A stretch of 64,000 nt of DNA from Nematopogon swammerdamellus (GCA_946902875.1 OX336345.1:9827395-9891394), one strand, 5' to 3'; positions 1 to 10,714 are shown, numbered from the stretch's first letter. Program-made: numbers and translations. The notes: generated by a model not told the origin, from the sequence alone.

Positions 1-143
1 TCACATCACATCGAGCATCACAATCTGGGGATCAAATCCAGAATTGAAAGACCAAGAAAATTAAATGGCATGAAACGCCGAAATGGAAACATCTCCGAGA
101 TGAATAAAGTTATTCGTGTGTAAAATGTCTATTAATTTTACAA

Positions 144-546
144 TGAAACCTGACACGGTCGGCTAGGTATACAACCTACTACTTACACCCGTAATGCCAG
201 CCCAGTTCCCCTAATCACGAGATTTCACCTACTACTATGTTCCCTGCTACTACGCTACGCACGCTACGCCGTGTTCTCCGCATCATTTTGTATGGAGAAA
301 CGAAGGTCGCAAATCTATCACTAGAGGCGCTGCTCCGTTTCTCCATACAAAATGTAGTGTGTAGGTGTAGTAGGTTAAATCTCGTGATTAGGGTACTGAA
401 CACCGGTGCCATTTCTTTCAGTCTTCCTTTTGGTCGTGTCGGCTACACTGAACTGAATTGAAAACACGAACCATTTACATAGCCGCTTCGGCCGACCTTT
501 CATTCAGTAACGGTGTTAGCTATCAGGGCGGGTCAAACCCTAGTAC
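144..546 (-). repeat. SINE-type repeat (family D), interrupted copy
   Basis: Shares the body of the SINE family seen complete at 27061-27450: TGACACGG near 150, GGCTACACTGAACTG near 440, CCGACCTTTCATTCAGT near 493 and GGGCGGGTCAAACCC near 525. It reads on the minus strand and lacks the Pol III-like head. A hairpin MITE at 208-393 splits it. Confidence 0.75.
208..393. mobile_element. Hairpin MITE inserted in a SINE
   Basis: The ends are inverted repeats, CCCTAATCACGAGATTT at the left and AAATCTCGTGATTAGGG at the right, with inner inverted CCTACTACTA/TAGTAGG and CATTTTGTATGGAGAAACG/CGTTTCTCCATACAAAATG. The unit is nearly palindromic and interrupts the SINE. No coding capacity. Superfamily not assigned. 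Confidence 0.65.
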
Positions 547-548
547 AG

Positions 549-697
549 CTGGTCTATTCTTGTAAATTCTGACAGCGGAATCAGCGCTGTTGTGGCGCTG
601 AGAGCCACTTCCCAAAGTGGCTCTCAGCGTCCCAAAGTGGCTCTCAGCGTCACAACAGCGCTGATTCCGCTGTCAGAATTTACAAGAATAGACCTGC
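549..697. repeat. Palindrome with internal tandem duplication
   Basis: Left arm from about 549 (GGTCTATTCTTGTAAATTCT, then GACAGCGGAATCAGCGCTGT) is repeated in inverse up to 697. The centre holds CGCTGAGAGCCACTT once in one orientation and twice in the other (CCCAAAGTGGCTCTCAGCG repeated), so one arm carries an extra 20-bp unit. Could fold into a hairpin of about 60 bp. Confidence 0.8.
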
Positions 698-1660
698 AGG
701 TAGCGGCACGAGTTAAAAGCGCTCGGCGAAAATTGTGGGCGTGGTATCTCTTCTATAGTCCAACGCACCTGTCTATCCCGCACCGACACATGGCGAGCTT
801 AACCACACATTTTTACCCCCCACCTCGCATTTCGGTCACCTATTGCGGAGCGACAAATATCTACGGCTGCAGAAAGCAAAACTGTGCAAGGAAAGATTGA
901 GGCAACAAAGACTCAGATGACATCGTATAGGTATAGGTGAGGAACCTAAGCCAATAGTGGTACAAGTTACAACCATATCACGCGTTCTATTTTTCGGACT
1001 GCAGTCTCGTCTAGATGTAGTGTTCGTTTCACGTTTCACGTGATTGAAATGGCTTGCTTACTCTTCAACTTCTTCAAGACAGGTTACGTGGAACGCTCGT
1101 AGACGGAAAAAAATAGTTTTTATGAAGAAAAGAAATGATTATTAAGGAAAAATCTTACCCATTGAACCTATTAAATCAATGCACATGACATTATGATGCG
1201 TACCTAATTTTAACTATTTTGTGATTAGTATTGTAGTGTAGGTACCTATAGCAGCCTACGCTACCATTTCGTCGTTTGAATTCTGGCGCCGCCGCCGCGC
1301 CGTTTACAGTTAATTTTCTCGTAGGTACCTACTTGCACAGAGCTACTGCTTGCTAGTCTTCTTCGCGGTCTGTCTAAATACAGCCATGAGCTAATAAAAT
1401 ACATTTTGGTAACCGTGCATGCTCGCGCATGCGATATGTATATGTATAGGCACCTCGTATCGTGCTGCGTGCACCCACCTATAGTTGTAATATAAAGAAA
1501 ATTCCGACGTGAATTGTGCATTTTTAAGATAAGTTTAATTAGAAATTCTTTGGCTCGAACAACACCTACAATCATAAAAATTATAAGTAAGTACCTACAT
1601 TTTAATACGGTCGATCTCAAAAGTGAAGATACTCGCTTGTTTGGGTTTCATAGCATTAAA
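698..1660. other. No recognised feature
   Basis: AT-rich sequence with GTAGGTACCTA-type strings. Short open frames occur on both strands, but none has recognisable protein character or splice context. Confidence 0.5.
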
Positions 1661-2475
1661 AGTTGTGTTTTTAACCCCCGACGCAAAAGGAGGGATGTTT
1701 TATGTTCTCCAACTCCCATTGCCACATATGTATTAGTAAATCCAGAAACGACCAATATACCGGGTTTGACACCTGACAGCTCTGGCTGATCCTGCGCCTC
1801 CTCCTACGCTCCTTTCGGAAACACTCGGGTTGACTCGGCTCGAAAGCGAACCAACTGAATCCGATATTTGTTTGGTAGTTTAATTAATTTGTTGGGTCAG
1901 TGGTATAAGAGTGTAGGATTTTTATTTTTTCGATCGCGACCATGGGTTCGTGTCCCTTTTGTCAAAATTTGTTTTGTTTTGTTTTTATTTTAAGCAATGT
2001 TAGGGTGTTAAAATTAGGTTATGGTTATTTTTTTTATAACCACCTAAGATAGCTTTATTTTCGGAAATACAAATGTAACAAAAACGACATGCGCCGCCTC
2101 AACATTACGTTAGGGTTAATATAGAAAAGATGCGTCGCGCGACGCATCTTCTCTATATTAACCCTGGTTATTTTTTTTAAACCACCAAAAACATCACTAA
2201 TACATACCACACAACATCACTCATAATTCCTTCTTCGAGCCGAAGTTTGCCGAAAGGAGCTAAAGGAGTAGGTTGCAGGTCGAGCAGGTCTTTCAGGTGG
2301 CGGATCGTTAATATACCTACCTAGGCTCAGCTGCGCGGCCTAATCAAGTCCTGTAAATCAAAACCAATATCGGGAGCAGCGTCCGTCACCGAATTAGTTA
2401 CATATTATCAAGGTAATATCAATAACTTTTAACCCCTGACGCAAAAGGAGGGGTGTTGAAGTTTGACGCCTAACT
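1661..2475 (+). repeat. Two fragments of a repeat starting AACCCCCGACGC
   Basis: TTTTTAACCCCCGACGCAAA near 1669 and TTTTAACCCCTGACGCAAAA near 2427 start the same repeat (both continue AAAGGAGGG.TGTT), which I associate with lepidopteran interspersed repeats. Between them lie AT-rich DNA and a 54-bp palindrome. Confidence 0.5.
2112..2165. repeat. 54-bp near-perfect palindrome
   Basis: Arms AGGGTTAATATAGA(A/G)AAG, then ATGCGTCGC, meet head to head with no loop (GTCGCGCGAC centre) and one mismatch in 27 pairs. Flanked on both sides by GGTTATTTTTTTT strings. Confidence 0.85.
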
Positions 2476-2574
2476 CTGGCTGTGTGTATTTCAATCGAAC
2501 TTATAATAATTTTGTTAAGTTAGGTTAGGTACAAGTATACCTACATAAATTAGTTTTGTAATAATTACCGTTTA

Positions 2575-2735
2575 TTAGGGTTCCGTACCGTCGTACGGGG
2601 CCCTATTACTAAGCCTACGCCGCCGTCTGTCTGTCTGAGGGCTGTATTTCTTGAACCGTAATAGGTAGCCAGTTGAAATGTTCACAGACTATGTGTTATT
2701 ATTATGGCCGATATAAAAACAGATAATAAAAAAAC
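2575..2735 (-). repeat. Interspersed repeat family A, 3' part
   Basis: TTAGGGTTCCGTACC, GGGGCCCTATTACTAAGCC, a short (GTCT)n, CTTGAACCGTAATAGGTAGC and CACAGACTATGTGTTATTAT mark the tail half of the family seen nearly complete at 24655-25372. The head is missing; a foldback of family B begins where it stops. Confidence 0.75.
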
Positions 2736-3220
2736 TATTTAAAAAAATATAAAAACCGCCTTCAAAAATGTATGAAATAAAAAAAATCTAATCCTAGCGT
2801 TGAAGGCGGTGCTAAAGAAGGCTACACAAATCACGCAGGATATCATCCACTCATGTTTTCTTTCATGCATCATTTTTGCTTGCTTTCGCAACGCATTCAA
2901 CTCTAGGGTTAGATTTTTTTCATTTCGTACATTTTAGAAGGCGGTTTTTATATTTTTTTAAATATTTTTTTTATTTCACTGTTTTTTTAGTAGTTTTTTT
3001 CTATTAATGTACTCGGCGGAATCGCTCGGCCTTCGGCCTCGCGATTCCGCCTCGCTTTCCAATCCAATCCAAATCAAAATGGGACCACCTTAGGGTTATC
3101 CCCTTTCAAACTAAAAAAGAATTTTCAAAATCGGCCCACAATTAACGGAATAATCGCGTAACAAACATCCAACAAAAGAAAACATACCGTCGAATTGAGA
3201 ATCTCCTAGGTCATTGCTCG
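2736..3220 (+). repeat. Repeat family B with internal foldback
   Basis: A foldback at 2736-2963 has arms ATATAAAAACCGCCTTCAAA and TTTGAAGGCGG-type, with ends that mirror each other. It is followed by GCTCGGCCTTCGGCCTCGCG and a tail with AAAATCGGCCCACAATTAAC and GTCGAATTGAGAATCTCC. The same foldback plus flank occurs in opposite orientation at 39750-40243, so the foldback belongs to the larger element. Confidence 0.7.
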
Positions 3221-3310
3221 TGAAGACTAATCCAACGAGCCCAAACACGATGGGTTTATCATGTGTAGTTTAGGAGTTCCTATCGCCACCTTCCGTCTCC
3301 ATCATCTGAC
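3216..3310 (+). repeat. Single copy of a 121-bp repeat unit
   Basis: AATCCAACGAGCCCAAACAC, then TTATCATGTGTAGTTTAGGA and GAGTTCCTATCGCC match the unit found three times in tandem at 43845-44235. Confidence 0.7.
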
Positions 3311-3533
3311 CAGCTCGATGATACTCGTACCATAATAAGCGCATGAAAAAAGGGTCCGAATATATATCACAATATCGATCCATGTATTTCAATACAATGA
3401 CAGAAAATTTCAAAATATTAGGTACCTATTTAATACTTTTTAGTTCTAGTTGGTTTTTTTTTTAAGTAAGTTTTATATTTTTTAAAACAGTTTTTATTTC
3501 ATTATTTTTAGTAATATTACATAAAAAAGAAAA

Positions 3534-3990
3534 AAAAGTTAATTTAAAAAATAAAAAAACCCGACTGCGTAAAAAATTAACTTTAAATAAAAACTGAAAA
3601 GAAAAAAACAAGTCCAGTAGTCTATAATTCTGTTAAGTAATATTGAATAACTACACCATTGAAATAGTTTCATGATCGATACACACATAAAACAAATAAA
3701 AAACTCTTATGCGGAATATCGCGACTTTAACAGTCGGGACCCATTATTGGTAAAATTTGATCCGGTCTAGAATTTTTAATGGGTCCCGACTGTTAAAGTC
3801 GCGATATTCCGCATAAGAGTTTTTTATTTGTTTTATGTGTGTATCGATCATGAAACTATTTCAATGGTGTAGTTATTCAATATTACTTAACAGAATTATA
3901 GACTACTGGACTTGTTTTTTTCTTTTCAGTTTTTATTTAAAGTTAATTTTTTACGCAGTCGGGTTTTTTTATTTTTTAAATTAACTTTTT
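3534..3990. repeat. Long palindrome next to the Helitron ORF
   Basis: Left arm about 3534-3747 and right arm about 3777-3990 are inverted copies over about 214 bp with few differences. The loop (about 3748-3776) is about 29 bp. Outer ends read AAAAAAACCCGACTGCG. The right arm stops about 14 bp before the stop codon of the 1855-aa Helitron protein, so a transcript of that gene would run into it. It may be the 3' end of the Helitron or a foldback element in its 3' region; TACTTTTTAGTT occurs on both sides (3434-3445 and 3998-4009). Confidence 0.85.
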
Positions 3991-4003
3991 TATTTTATAC
4001 TTT

Positions 4004-7000
4004 TTAGTTAGGATTATAAGACGGTAAATTTCGCAATCTTGTCATTTCATTGAGGGAGTTAATATCGTGAGGATTATTAAGTAGCTTGCGGTGGTCTAAA
4101 CTACTGATTATTAATCCATCTAGAGACCTAACCCGGCTCAAGGCTACATAAGCTTGACCTTTCGCAAAAATTCGTGAACTTAAATCAACCACAGCTCGGT
4201 CCAAAGTAGTTCCTTGTAACTTATGTACAGTAACACCCCAGCACAATATCAATGGCAACATTTTTCGTTCTATTTTGCCCTGTCCACGAAGTGCATCGAA
4301 TTCTGTCGTCGATGGTTCGATTCTGACTCCTACTCCAGGGACATTGTTTTTAATAGTTTTGTCGTCAAATTCCACATGAATAGCCTGTGGCAATTCTCCG
4401 GGTTCCATCTGGTCCCTCCGAAGAGCTGGCCACTCAATTGTCCTTATTACTCCCATTGCTCCGTTGACAAGACCGTGGTTAACATTTAAATTTCTTCGCA
4501 ACATAACTCGAGATCCTAACCCGATTGTCAAATATTTAACGATTCCTCCAGTTTTGTTAGGGTCATCAGAAACACATACGTCTTTCGGTTTTTGACCATA
4601 TGTCTTCGTTTCTACTGATATATCTACTGCATGTAATTTATATAGTTTAGTAGTCTTTTCCAATATAAATGTCATCTTTTGATTATGTTCATCAACCTGT
4701 TTAGTAGTTGGAAAAACTCGAATGATTTCATTGAGATCGTTTATGTCTACTCGTCGCCTATCTAATATCTCCAGTTGTTGCATTGTCAGTTGTCCGACTC
4801 TAAGATTGTTTAATATATCCACAAATGTAGTGTCATGTCCTTGTCTCATATTTTGTGGTAATTCACAGAAATCAAATAGATGCCAGAGGTTGACTTCACC
4901 TGTTAACGTCGTAGGTTGACGAAAGCAATAAGCCCCGCCAGTTGTTTTGGACACAGGTGGCAATTGCATTAGGTCGCCAAATAAAATAATATTACAACCA
5001 CCAAAGTGAAGTTGATTATGTTTAATTTGCTGAAGGCGTAGATTAATATTCCGTAGCGTTAGGTAGGGCACCATCGAAATCTCATCTATTATCACCCAAT
5101 CTATAGATTTCCATCTTTGTCGTTCTCTTTGAAGGCGTTCGCCAGTTAAAGGTCGCAGGATTTCTGGTCTACCCTTTTCTATTGGAAGTGTAAAGGTCGA
5201 ATGAAGGGTACTTCCACCTATCAATCGGGCTGCTACACCAGTAGGTGCAGTCACGATGATAACTTTTTCATGCATACGATTGCTGCGGAGCCTCCTTACT
5301 TCTTCTACGATTAATTTTAGCGTAAACGTTTTTCCAGTTCCGGCTCCACCAGTAACAAACATTCTAAGAGGATGATTATCATCGTTTAAAAGTTTCTGAG
5401 ACACTCTTCTGAAAAGCTGTCTTTGCTGAATGTTCAACGAGGAAAGAGCTCGTTCGAATTCTTCATCAGAAAATCTTGTATCAGTTTCATTTTCTTCTAT
5501 CTGTTCTTCTTGTTCTCCTTGATTTAACAATATACAGTCATCGTTGTCCATTCTCAAAGGTATTAGCGTATCATTATCCTCATCACGTTCTATTATATTA
5601 GCCGCTGCATTCTCTGCCACAAGACGGCTAATAGCTTGTTGAATTTCCGTTTCCCATCTTGACATAGTTTCTGCATTGTAGCCGTTTTGTAATGGCCGAA
5701 GTAAATGCCTTTTATTCATAAAAGCTTCTTTGGCAGTTTCAAACCCATCCAATAATTCTTCTTCTGCTCTAAAAGGAACATGTGTTACCAACAGAGAATA
5801 ATAATAAGCCTCTGGATCTGAAGAAGCCGTATAATATCTGGTTCGTAAAATTGCGGGACGAGTTCTAGCTTTCATTCGCCCTGCATTATCTAATAATCTG
5901 ATAATTCTTTGTCGAGTTACGGCATTCTCATCATCAACAGCGTAAGCATCGGCATCTTGATTATCTTCAGACATATCAATGCGTGTTATTGTCTCAAACT
6001 GAACTGCGAATTCGCCTAAGCTCATAAATTCCAAATTATGCGGTCGACAAACATACCTATCAAACACATTTTTGAATGGTTCCGAATTTTCTGAAAAATC
6101 CACGCGTAACATACGATATCTTTGAGATGGAACACAAGTATTAACAAAAACGCACTTTCTAGAACTATCGCGTAACTTCAAATGGCAGAGACGATACGCA
6201 CATTCTGTTGCTGACACTTCGCGATGTGTCAAAATGGCGTTTTGCATTGCAAAGATCTGATTTGCAAAAGTTCCGCCTCGTTCTTGAACTTTTCTGATGG
6301 ATTCCCGTATAGACCTTGATATTTCTGCCGGTTCAGACTTCGATATATATTTCGAAATGTAATATGCTACACCCAAAGCAGAACCGCATGGTTGGATGTC
6401 TATATTTGCGTGCCAAACTTTCAATATTCTAGGATTATAATTGTTTATCATCGATTCGTGAGCTTCTCTTTTTAGAATGCAGAATCTGCCACCATTACGA
6501 ACAGCATCGTCATCATCCAAAATTTTAGTTGCATCTGAAGCCATTCGCGGAAAACAAAATCGACATTGATTTCCATTTTTAAAACAAGTATGTGTGTGTT
6601 TGTGCGTTTGCAAACGTTTAACTAAATTATTCATCTCAGGATCATCGCCTGCATCAGGTATTTTGCACGTAATTACACTGTCTATTAATTCAATACCTTC
6701 ACGGCTTTCAAAAGAAGGCATGTCCTGACACCATACCACCATATGTACATGTGGACTACCACGCAACTGGAATTCTATTCGCCACCAATAATCTTCCACT
6801 TTTCGAGCCAAGATTGGATTTATGTCTTTCTTTAGAAGTCTAAAAAATGCATTTAACCTAAACATAAATTGCCGTGACAAAGTCACCGGGTATGATTCTA
6901 TAAGGCGCATTTTTTCTTGATAAGTTAAATTATCAACATCAGATTCGGAGCGTCCATCAGCTACTAATAAGGCACGCAACATATCAGGCCAGTTGAGATC

Positions 7001-9571
7001 GTTGCAAGACAGAGTGATATACCAGTGAGGAGGTCCTAAATTTTTTACCATAGCTAACAAATCAGTGTACGCTTTGTGCCAATACGATTGTGTACCTCTT
7101 ATATTTCTCATTACTAAATGAACGTTTTGTACTAAATCTCTGGGTTCTACGCCATTTTGCCGTAATCTACCACACACAGAAACATTTTGCCGTGCCTTAT
7201 ATAATTCAACGGTTGATAAGGCATAAAACAGGTATTCATTGTTTTGGAATCTCCGATAATGAGACATTATTCTTGATTGAAAATAATCGAGAGGAGAAAT
7301 TGGAGTACTTCTATTTTCCCTCAGACCGTTTTTCCCATCAGGAAATAGCTTTACCCAGGAAAGTTCTTCCGCTCTTTGTTCTGTAAGTATGCTTATTGGC
7401 GCAGCTGTTTTTCGTCTTAATTCGTGAATCGGTATAGGCCTGTCTTCATTAACATTAGTAAGTACATCTGTCATCATCGGTGTATCAGTGTCTATGGGCA
7501 TTAAAGATGTAGTAGTAATCATATCCGTGTGAAAATGTGTATTGCTTGTATTTTCATTGTAAATTTGAGGGTCTACGTTATCGATCAATGATTCAACTGT
7601 CTGCTGTGGATATGTATTTGTATCACTAGATGTTACTGCTGTGATAGAATATTGCAAATCTTTTCGACTACCTACTTGCAGTGAAATCAGCAGATGTTGG
7701 CATAAGGACATAATTCCATTACATTGCATTACCATGGAAGTTCCGCAATTTCGGGCACTATGACCTTTAGGACCCCGCGAATGTGAATCAAATATATAGT
7801 ATTTGTTATCAAATTTTATTATAGCGACAGAATATGCAGTTTGACACGTAATTATTCCTTTTTCGTGCATAGAAAAGAGAAATTCTATGCCTGCATCTAA
7901 ACTGGTGTAGTACCCTTGCAATACCTCAGATGGTGTATTCGGATTAATCACTCCAATTACCACATCTGGTTCAACTTGTAAATGGAAATTATTATCAGCT
8001 ATTGTAAGTATTGGCAATAATTCTTCAGTGTTAAGAAATTCGGGACGAGAATTGAGCATATCTATACACAACGTGTAATAGGTATTGCCTGCAAGAAGAA
8101 TGCGATCCAAATCAGATGGTTGCCATGCATTGATATGTTTGGTTGTAGTATATGCAATTGCTGCAGCTGCATTTGCAGTACATTGACGTCCTCTCGAGTC
8201 TTCGTGAAATCTTTCACTTCCTTGGTGGAAGGTACCTCGCAAAATATACTTTTCATTGCCAATTGATTTGAAGGCATTTTCTTCTCTGATTACAGACGAC
8301 GTATCAGGTTGCGATACGATCGCTTCAAAAACATTATCATTCATCTCCTGTGTAATAGTGTCATAATTAAGCCGAACATTGGAATACAAGTGATTGTTTA
8401 GTACAAGCCACTGCAGAGCTCGTTTGATTTTGGTAATATCGATTAAATACCTTTTGGTATTAACAACATTTTGCAACGTTTCTGAGACTATTATTATCCC
8501 AGCACTGGTGATTGAAATTGGCAGTTGTTCAGCAATTTCCTCTACTTGCTGGGCAAAGAGAATTGCCTGGCCCTTAAAGCCTTGTTGCCCAAATCTGCCA
8601 CCTAAACGGACCACTTTCAGAAATGGTTTTATTCTTGAAATCAAACGTATTTCCATTTCACTCAAACATTCCAGTTCTGGCGGTATAGTATATACCGTCA
8701 TATTATTCCAAAATGCATTCGGTGGTATTTTATTTTTCAATAAGTTTGTTGCGCATCGATTACAAGAAATAAATTGACTTGGACTATCTAATGGTAAAAC
8801 ATTCGATTGGTTTTTTGAAATCGACCTCGTTTGATTTCGGTAACATAATTTGTTGCAAATGTAGCATACGTGGTTTGCGATTTGTGATAGGGAATCATTG
8901 AATACTGAGTCATCCGAGAAAAGTTGTCGCCGATAGTGTCGCCGGGAGTTCATCCTTAAACGTGTAATTCTATTATCTCTAGATGTTGGTGATTCGTCGT
9001 CACGTATCTGAGACGCATGTGTCCTCATAGACGACAATCTTTGGGATCGCGTTGTTGGAGATTCATCGTCACGTATCTGAGACGCATGTGTCCTCATAGA
9101 CGACAATCTTTGGGATCGCGTTGTTGGAGATTCGTCGTCACGTATCTGAGACGCATGTGTCCTCATAGACGACAATCTTTGGGATCGCGTTGTTGGAGAT
9201 TCGTCGTCACGTATCTGAGACGCATGTTCACTCATAGACGACAATCTATGAGATCGTGTCGTTGGCGATTCCAGCCCACGAATTTTTGCTGTCTGCATTT
9301 TTTGTTTACTAAGTCTACTTATTCGACTTTGATTAGATTCTCGATTATTACGATACTCAGCCATTCTTTTCGAAGTTTCATACAGTAGTCTTTTCTTTTT
9401 TGTGGGTGATTGGCTGTTATTACTAAGACGAATTTGATCTCTAACGTGTTGCAATCGTTTCTCTCGCGATACCGGAGACTGAGTTTTGCGACGTGTACTT
9501 TCTTGTCGGGATTTTTTAGTTTTACGAGAAAGATTTGCACACGACCGAGGACGTTTTCTAGCTCGCAACAT
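4004..9571 (-). CDS. Helitron Rep-helicase (RepHel) with protease-like domain
   Basis: Uninterrupted 1855-aa transposase of a rolling-circle transposon; it would nick, transfer and unwind element DNA in the nucleus. Seen in order: basic N-terminus; about 3.7 copies of a 23-residue repeat (SPTTRSQRLSSM...) at 100-195; a Cys pair CYIC at 236-239 and C270/C273; a probable cysteine-protease domain at 445-635 with GRQC (Cys464) and FDSH (Asp595, His597), resembling herpesvirus tegument deubiquitinases or OTU-like domains; a Helitron-type N-terminal region from about 735; an HUH motif HVH (941-943) with two tyrosines in YISKY (1071, 1075); and a Pif1-type helicase with Walker A GGAGTGKT (1408-1415), Walker B IIDE (1494-1497) and a late AYVALSRV motif. 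All key residues are present, so the copy may be recent or active. The start is the first Met of the frame. The protease assignment is inferred from two motifs. Element ends were not found. Confidence 0.93.
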   Translation of the reverse strand: MLRARKRPRSCANLSRKTKKSRQESTRRKTQSPVSREKRLQHVRDQIRLSNNSQSPTKKKRLLYETSKRMAEYRNNRESNQSRISRLSKQKMQTAKIRGLESPTTRSHRLSSMSEHASQIRDDESPTTRSQRLSSMRTHASQIRDDESPTTRSQRLSSMRTHASQIRDDESPTTRSQRLSSMRTHASQIRDDESPTSRDNRITRLRMNSRRHYRRQLFSDDSVFNDSLSQIANHVCYICNKLCYRNQTRSISKNQSNVLPLDSPSQFISCNRCATNLLKNKIPPNAFWNNMTVYTIPPELECLSEMEIRLISRIKPFLKVVRLGGRFGQQGFKGQAILFAQQVEEIAEQLPISITSAGIIIVSETLQNVVNTKRYLIDITKIKRALQWLVLNNHLYSNVRLNYDTITQEMNDNVFEAIVSQPDTSSVIREENAFKSIGNEKYILRGTFHQGSERFHEDSRGRQCTANAAAAIAYTTTKHINAWQPSDLDRILLAGNTYYTLCIDMLNSRPEFLNTEELLPILTIADNNFHLQVEPDVVIGVINPNTPSEVLQGYYTSLDAGIEFLFSMHEKGIITCQTAYSVAIIKFDNKYYIFDSHSRGPKGHSARNCGTSMVMQCNGIMSLCQHLLISLQVGSRKDLQYSITAVTSSDTNTYPQQTVESLIDNVDPQIYNENTSNTHFHTDMITTTSLMPIDTDTPMMTDVLTNVNEDRPIPIHELRRKTAAPISILTEQRAEELSWVKLFPDGKNGLRENRSTPISPLDYFQSRIMSHYRRFQNNEYLFYALSTVELYKARQNVSVCGRLRQNGVEPRDLVQNVHLVMRNIRGTQSYWHKAYTDLLAMVKNLGPPHWYITLSCNDLNWPDMLRALLVADGRSESDVDNLTYQEKMRLIESYPVTLSRQFMFRLNAFFRLLKKDINPILARKVEDYWWRIEFQLRGSPHVHMVVWCQDMPSFESREGIELIDSVITCKIPDAGDDPEMNNLVKRLQTHKHTHTCFKNGNQCRFCFPRMASDATKILDDDDAVRNGGRFCILKREAHESMINNYNPRILKVWHANIDIQPCGSALGVAYYISKYISKSEPAEISRSIRESIRKVQERGGTFANQIFAMQNAILTHREVSATECAYRLCHLKLRDSSRKCVFVNTCVPSQRYRMLRVDFSENSEPFKNVFDRYVCRPHNLEFMSLGEFAVQFETITRIDMSEDNQDADAYAVDDENAVTRQRIIRLLDNAGRMKARTRPAILRTRYYTASSDPEAYYYSLLVTHVPFRAEEELLDGFETAKEAFMNKRHLLRPLQNGYNAETMSRWETEIQQAISRLVAENAAANIIERDEDNDTLIPLRMDNDDCILLNQGEQEEQIEENETDTRFSDEEFERALSSLNIQQRQLFRRVSQKLLNDDNHPLRMFVTGGAGTGKTFTLKLIVEEVRRLRSNRMHEKVIIVTAPTGVAARLIGGSTLHSTFTLPIEKGRPEILRPLTGERLQRERQRWKSIDWVIIDEISMVPYLTLRNINLRLQQIKHNQLHFGGCNIILFGDLMQLPPVSKTTGGAYCFRQPTTLTGEVNLWHLFDFCELPQNMRQGHDTTFVDILNNLRVGQLTMQQLEILDRRRVDINDLNEIIRVFPTTKQVDEHNQKMTFILEKTTKLYKLHAVDISVETKTYGQKPKDVCVSDDPNKTGGIVKYLTIGLGSRVMLRRNLNVNHGLVNGAMGVIRTIEWPALRRDQMEPGELPQAIHVEFDDKTIKNNVPGVGVRIEPSTTEFDALRGQGKIERKMLPLILCWGVTVHKLQGTTLDRAVVDLSSRIFAKGQAYVALSRVRSLDGLIISSLDHRKLLNNPHDINSLNEMTRLRNLPSYNPN
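8990..9270 (-). repeat. 69-bp in-frame minisatellite in the Helitron ORF
   Basis: About 3.7 units of 69 bp, each with CGTATCTGAGACGCATG and GACGACAATCTTTGGGATCG on the plus strand. The length is a multiple of three and encodes a 23-residue hydrophilic repeat. The middle copies are nearly identical. Confidence 0.9.
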
Positions 9572-10714
9572 TGTGAGTTATATAATACTTAGATAGACAC
9601 TCGTATACAACAAATCTATACAAACTCACACCGTATGTACTGAATCATACACTAGCAAAGTAGAGGAAGATGTCACTAATAATAAATTAAACATACTACA
9701 ATAACAAAGTAGATAATATCATTGAAGCAGATTGATAATTTCAATCACTAGCGAGATACTTAATTAAGTTTCTATAAAATATTTAAGTGATAGTGTATTA
9801 AAAATGTAACGAAAACGAATAGTAACTAAAACCGAAATAAACCAACTAACTAGCAAATTAACCAATTACTGATGTACGATTACCAAACTATACGCAAAGT
9901 ACGTAGGTAACTTTTATTAATAATAATGAAATCGCTACTACTACTAGTCAGCTTAAAATTACACGAAAAGGAAATACCACCTAACAAAATAAACCAATTA
10001 CTTATTTTTTGTTTTATTTATAATTTTTTTTTATTATTAAGTATTATTATTTATTAATAAAGACAGGGGGACCACTAAGTTCCTACCCAAACAAATTAGG
10101 AACATAAACTAGCGAGTAACGAATTACTGATGTACCAAACTATTTGCCAAGTAACTTTTATTAACAATAATCCTAAAATAATAATAATCGCTTGGTACCT
10201 ACCTAAAACAGCTTAAAATTCATAAACTCTTCAGGTAAGTTAAGTACTAACTAAATAATAATAAGGAATCGTTAAACCAGAAATCCGCGCCCAAGCATTA
10301 GTAATATACCGCGAAAAATTCTTAAATAGACACAACCGGCAACGTCTTCTGCCCTCATGTGTCTGCCCATTCTGGTCGCTCACTCTGCAACGAAGCCCGC
10401 CTCCCTCCCACCGCGCAGCACGCCCGCTTACGGCAACGACTCTTTCGGCCCCGCGCGCATGATTTTATTTTATTTATTTTCGTATGTATAATATTTATTT
10501 ATTTATTGTAAGTCGTACCTAATTGTAAGGTTGTGTCTAGTTTAGCCAGTTAAACTGTTACCACCTTCACCGTATGGTCAGAAATAAGCACACGTGAAAT
10601 GAGAAAAAATATGGAAGAAGGTTTACTTACCTACATTAGTTTGTGACCGTAAAGGGAGCCGCGCAAGCCAACACCGTTTGAAACAAAACATTACTTATTT
10701 TTATTTATTATTAT
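9572..10714. other. AT-rich region upstream of the Helitron ORF, with a diverged direct repeat
   Basis: Two diverged copies of about 125 bp lie at 9839-9964 and 10101-10228 (AATTACTGATGTACGATTAC / ...GTACCAAAC; AACTTTTATTAA; CAGCTTAAAATT). They probably belong to the 5' part of the Helitron. A GC-richer stretch at 10330-10460 holds no recognisable gene. I could not place a Helitron 5' TC end. Confidence 0.4.
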
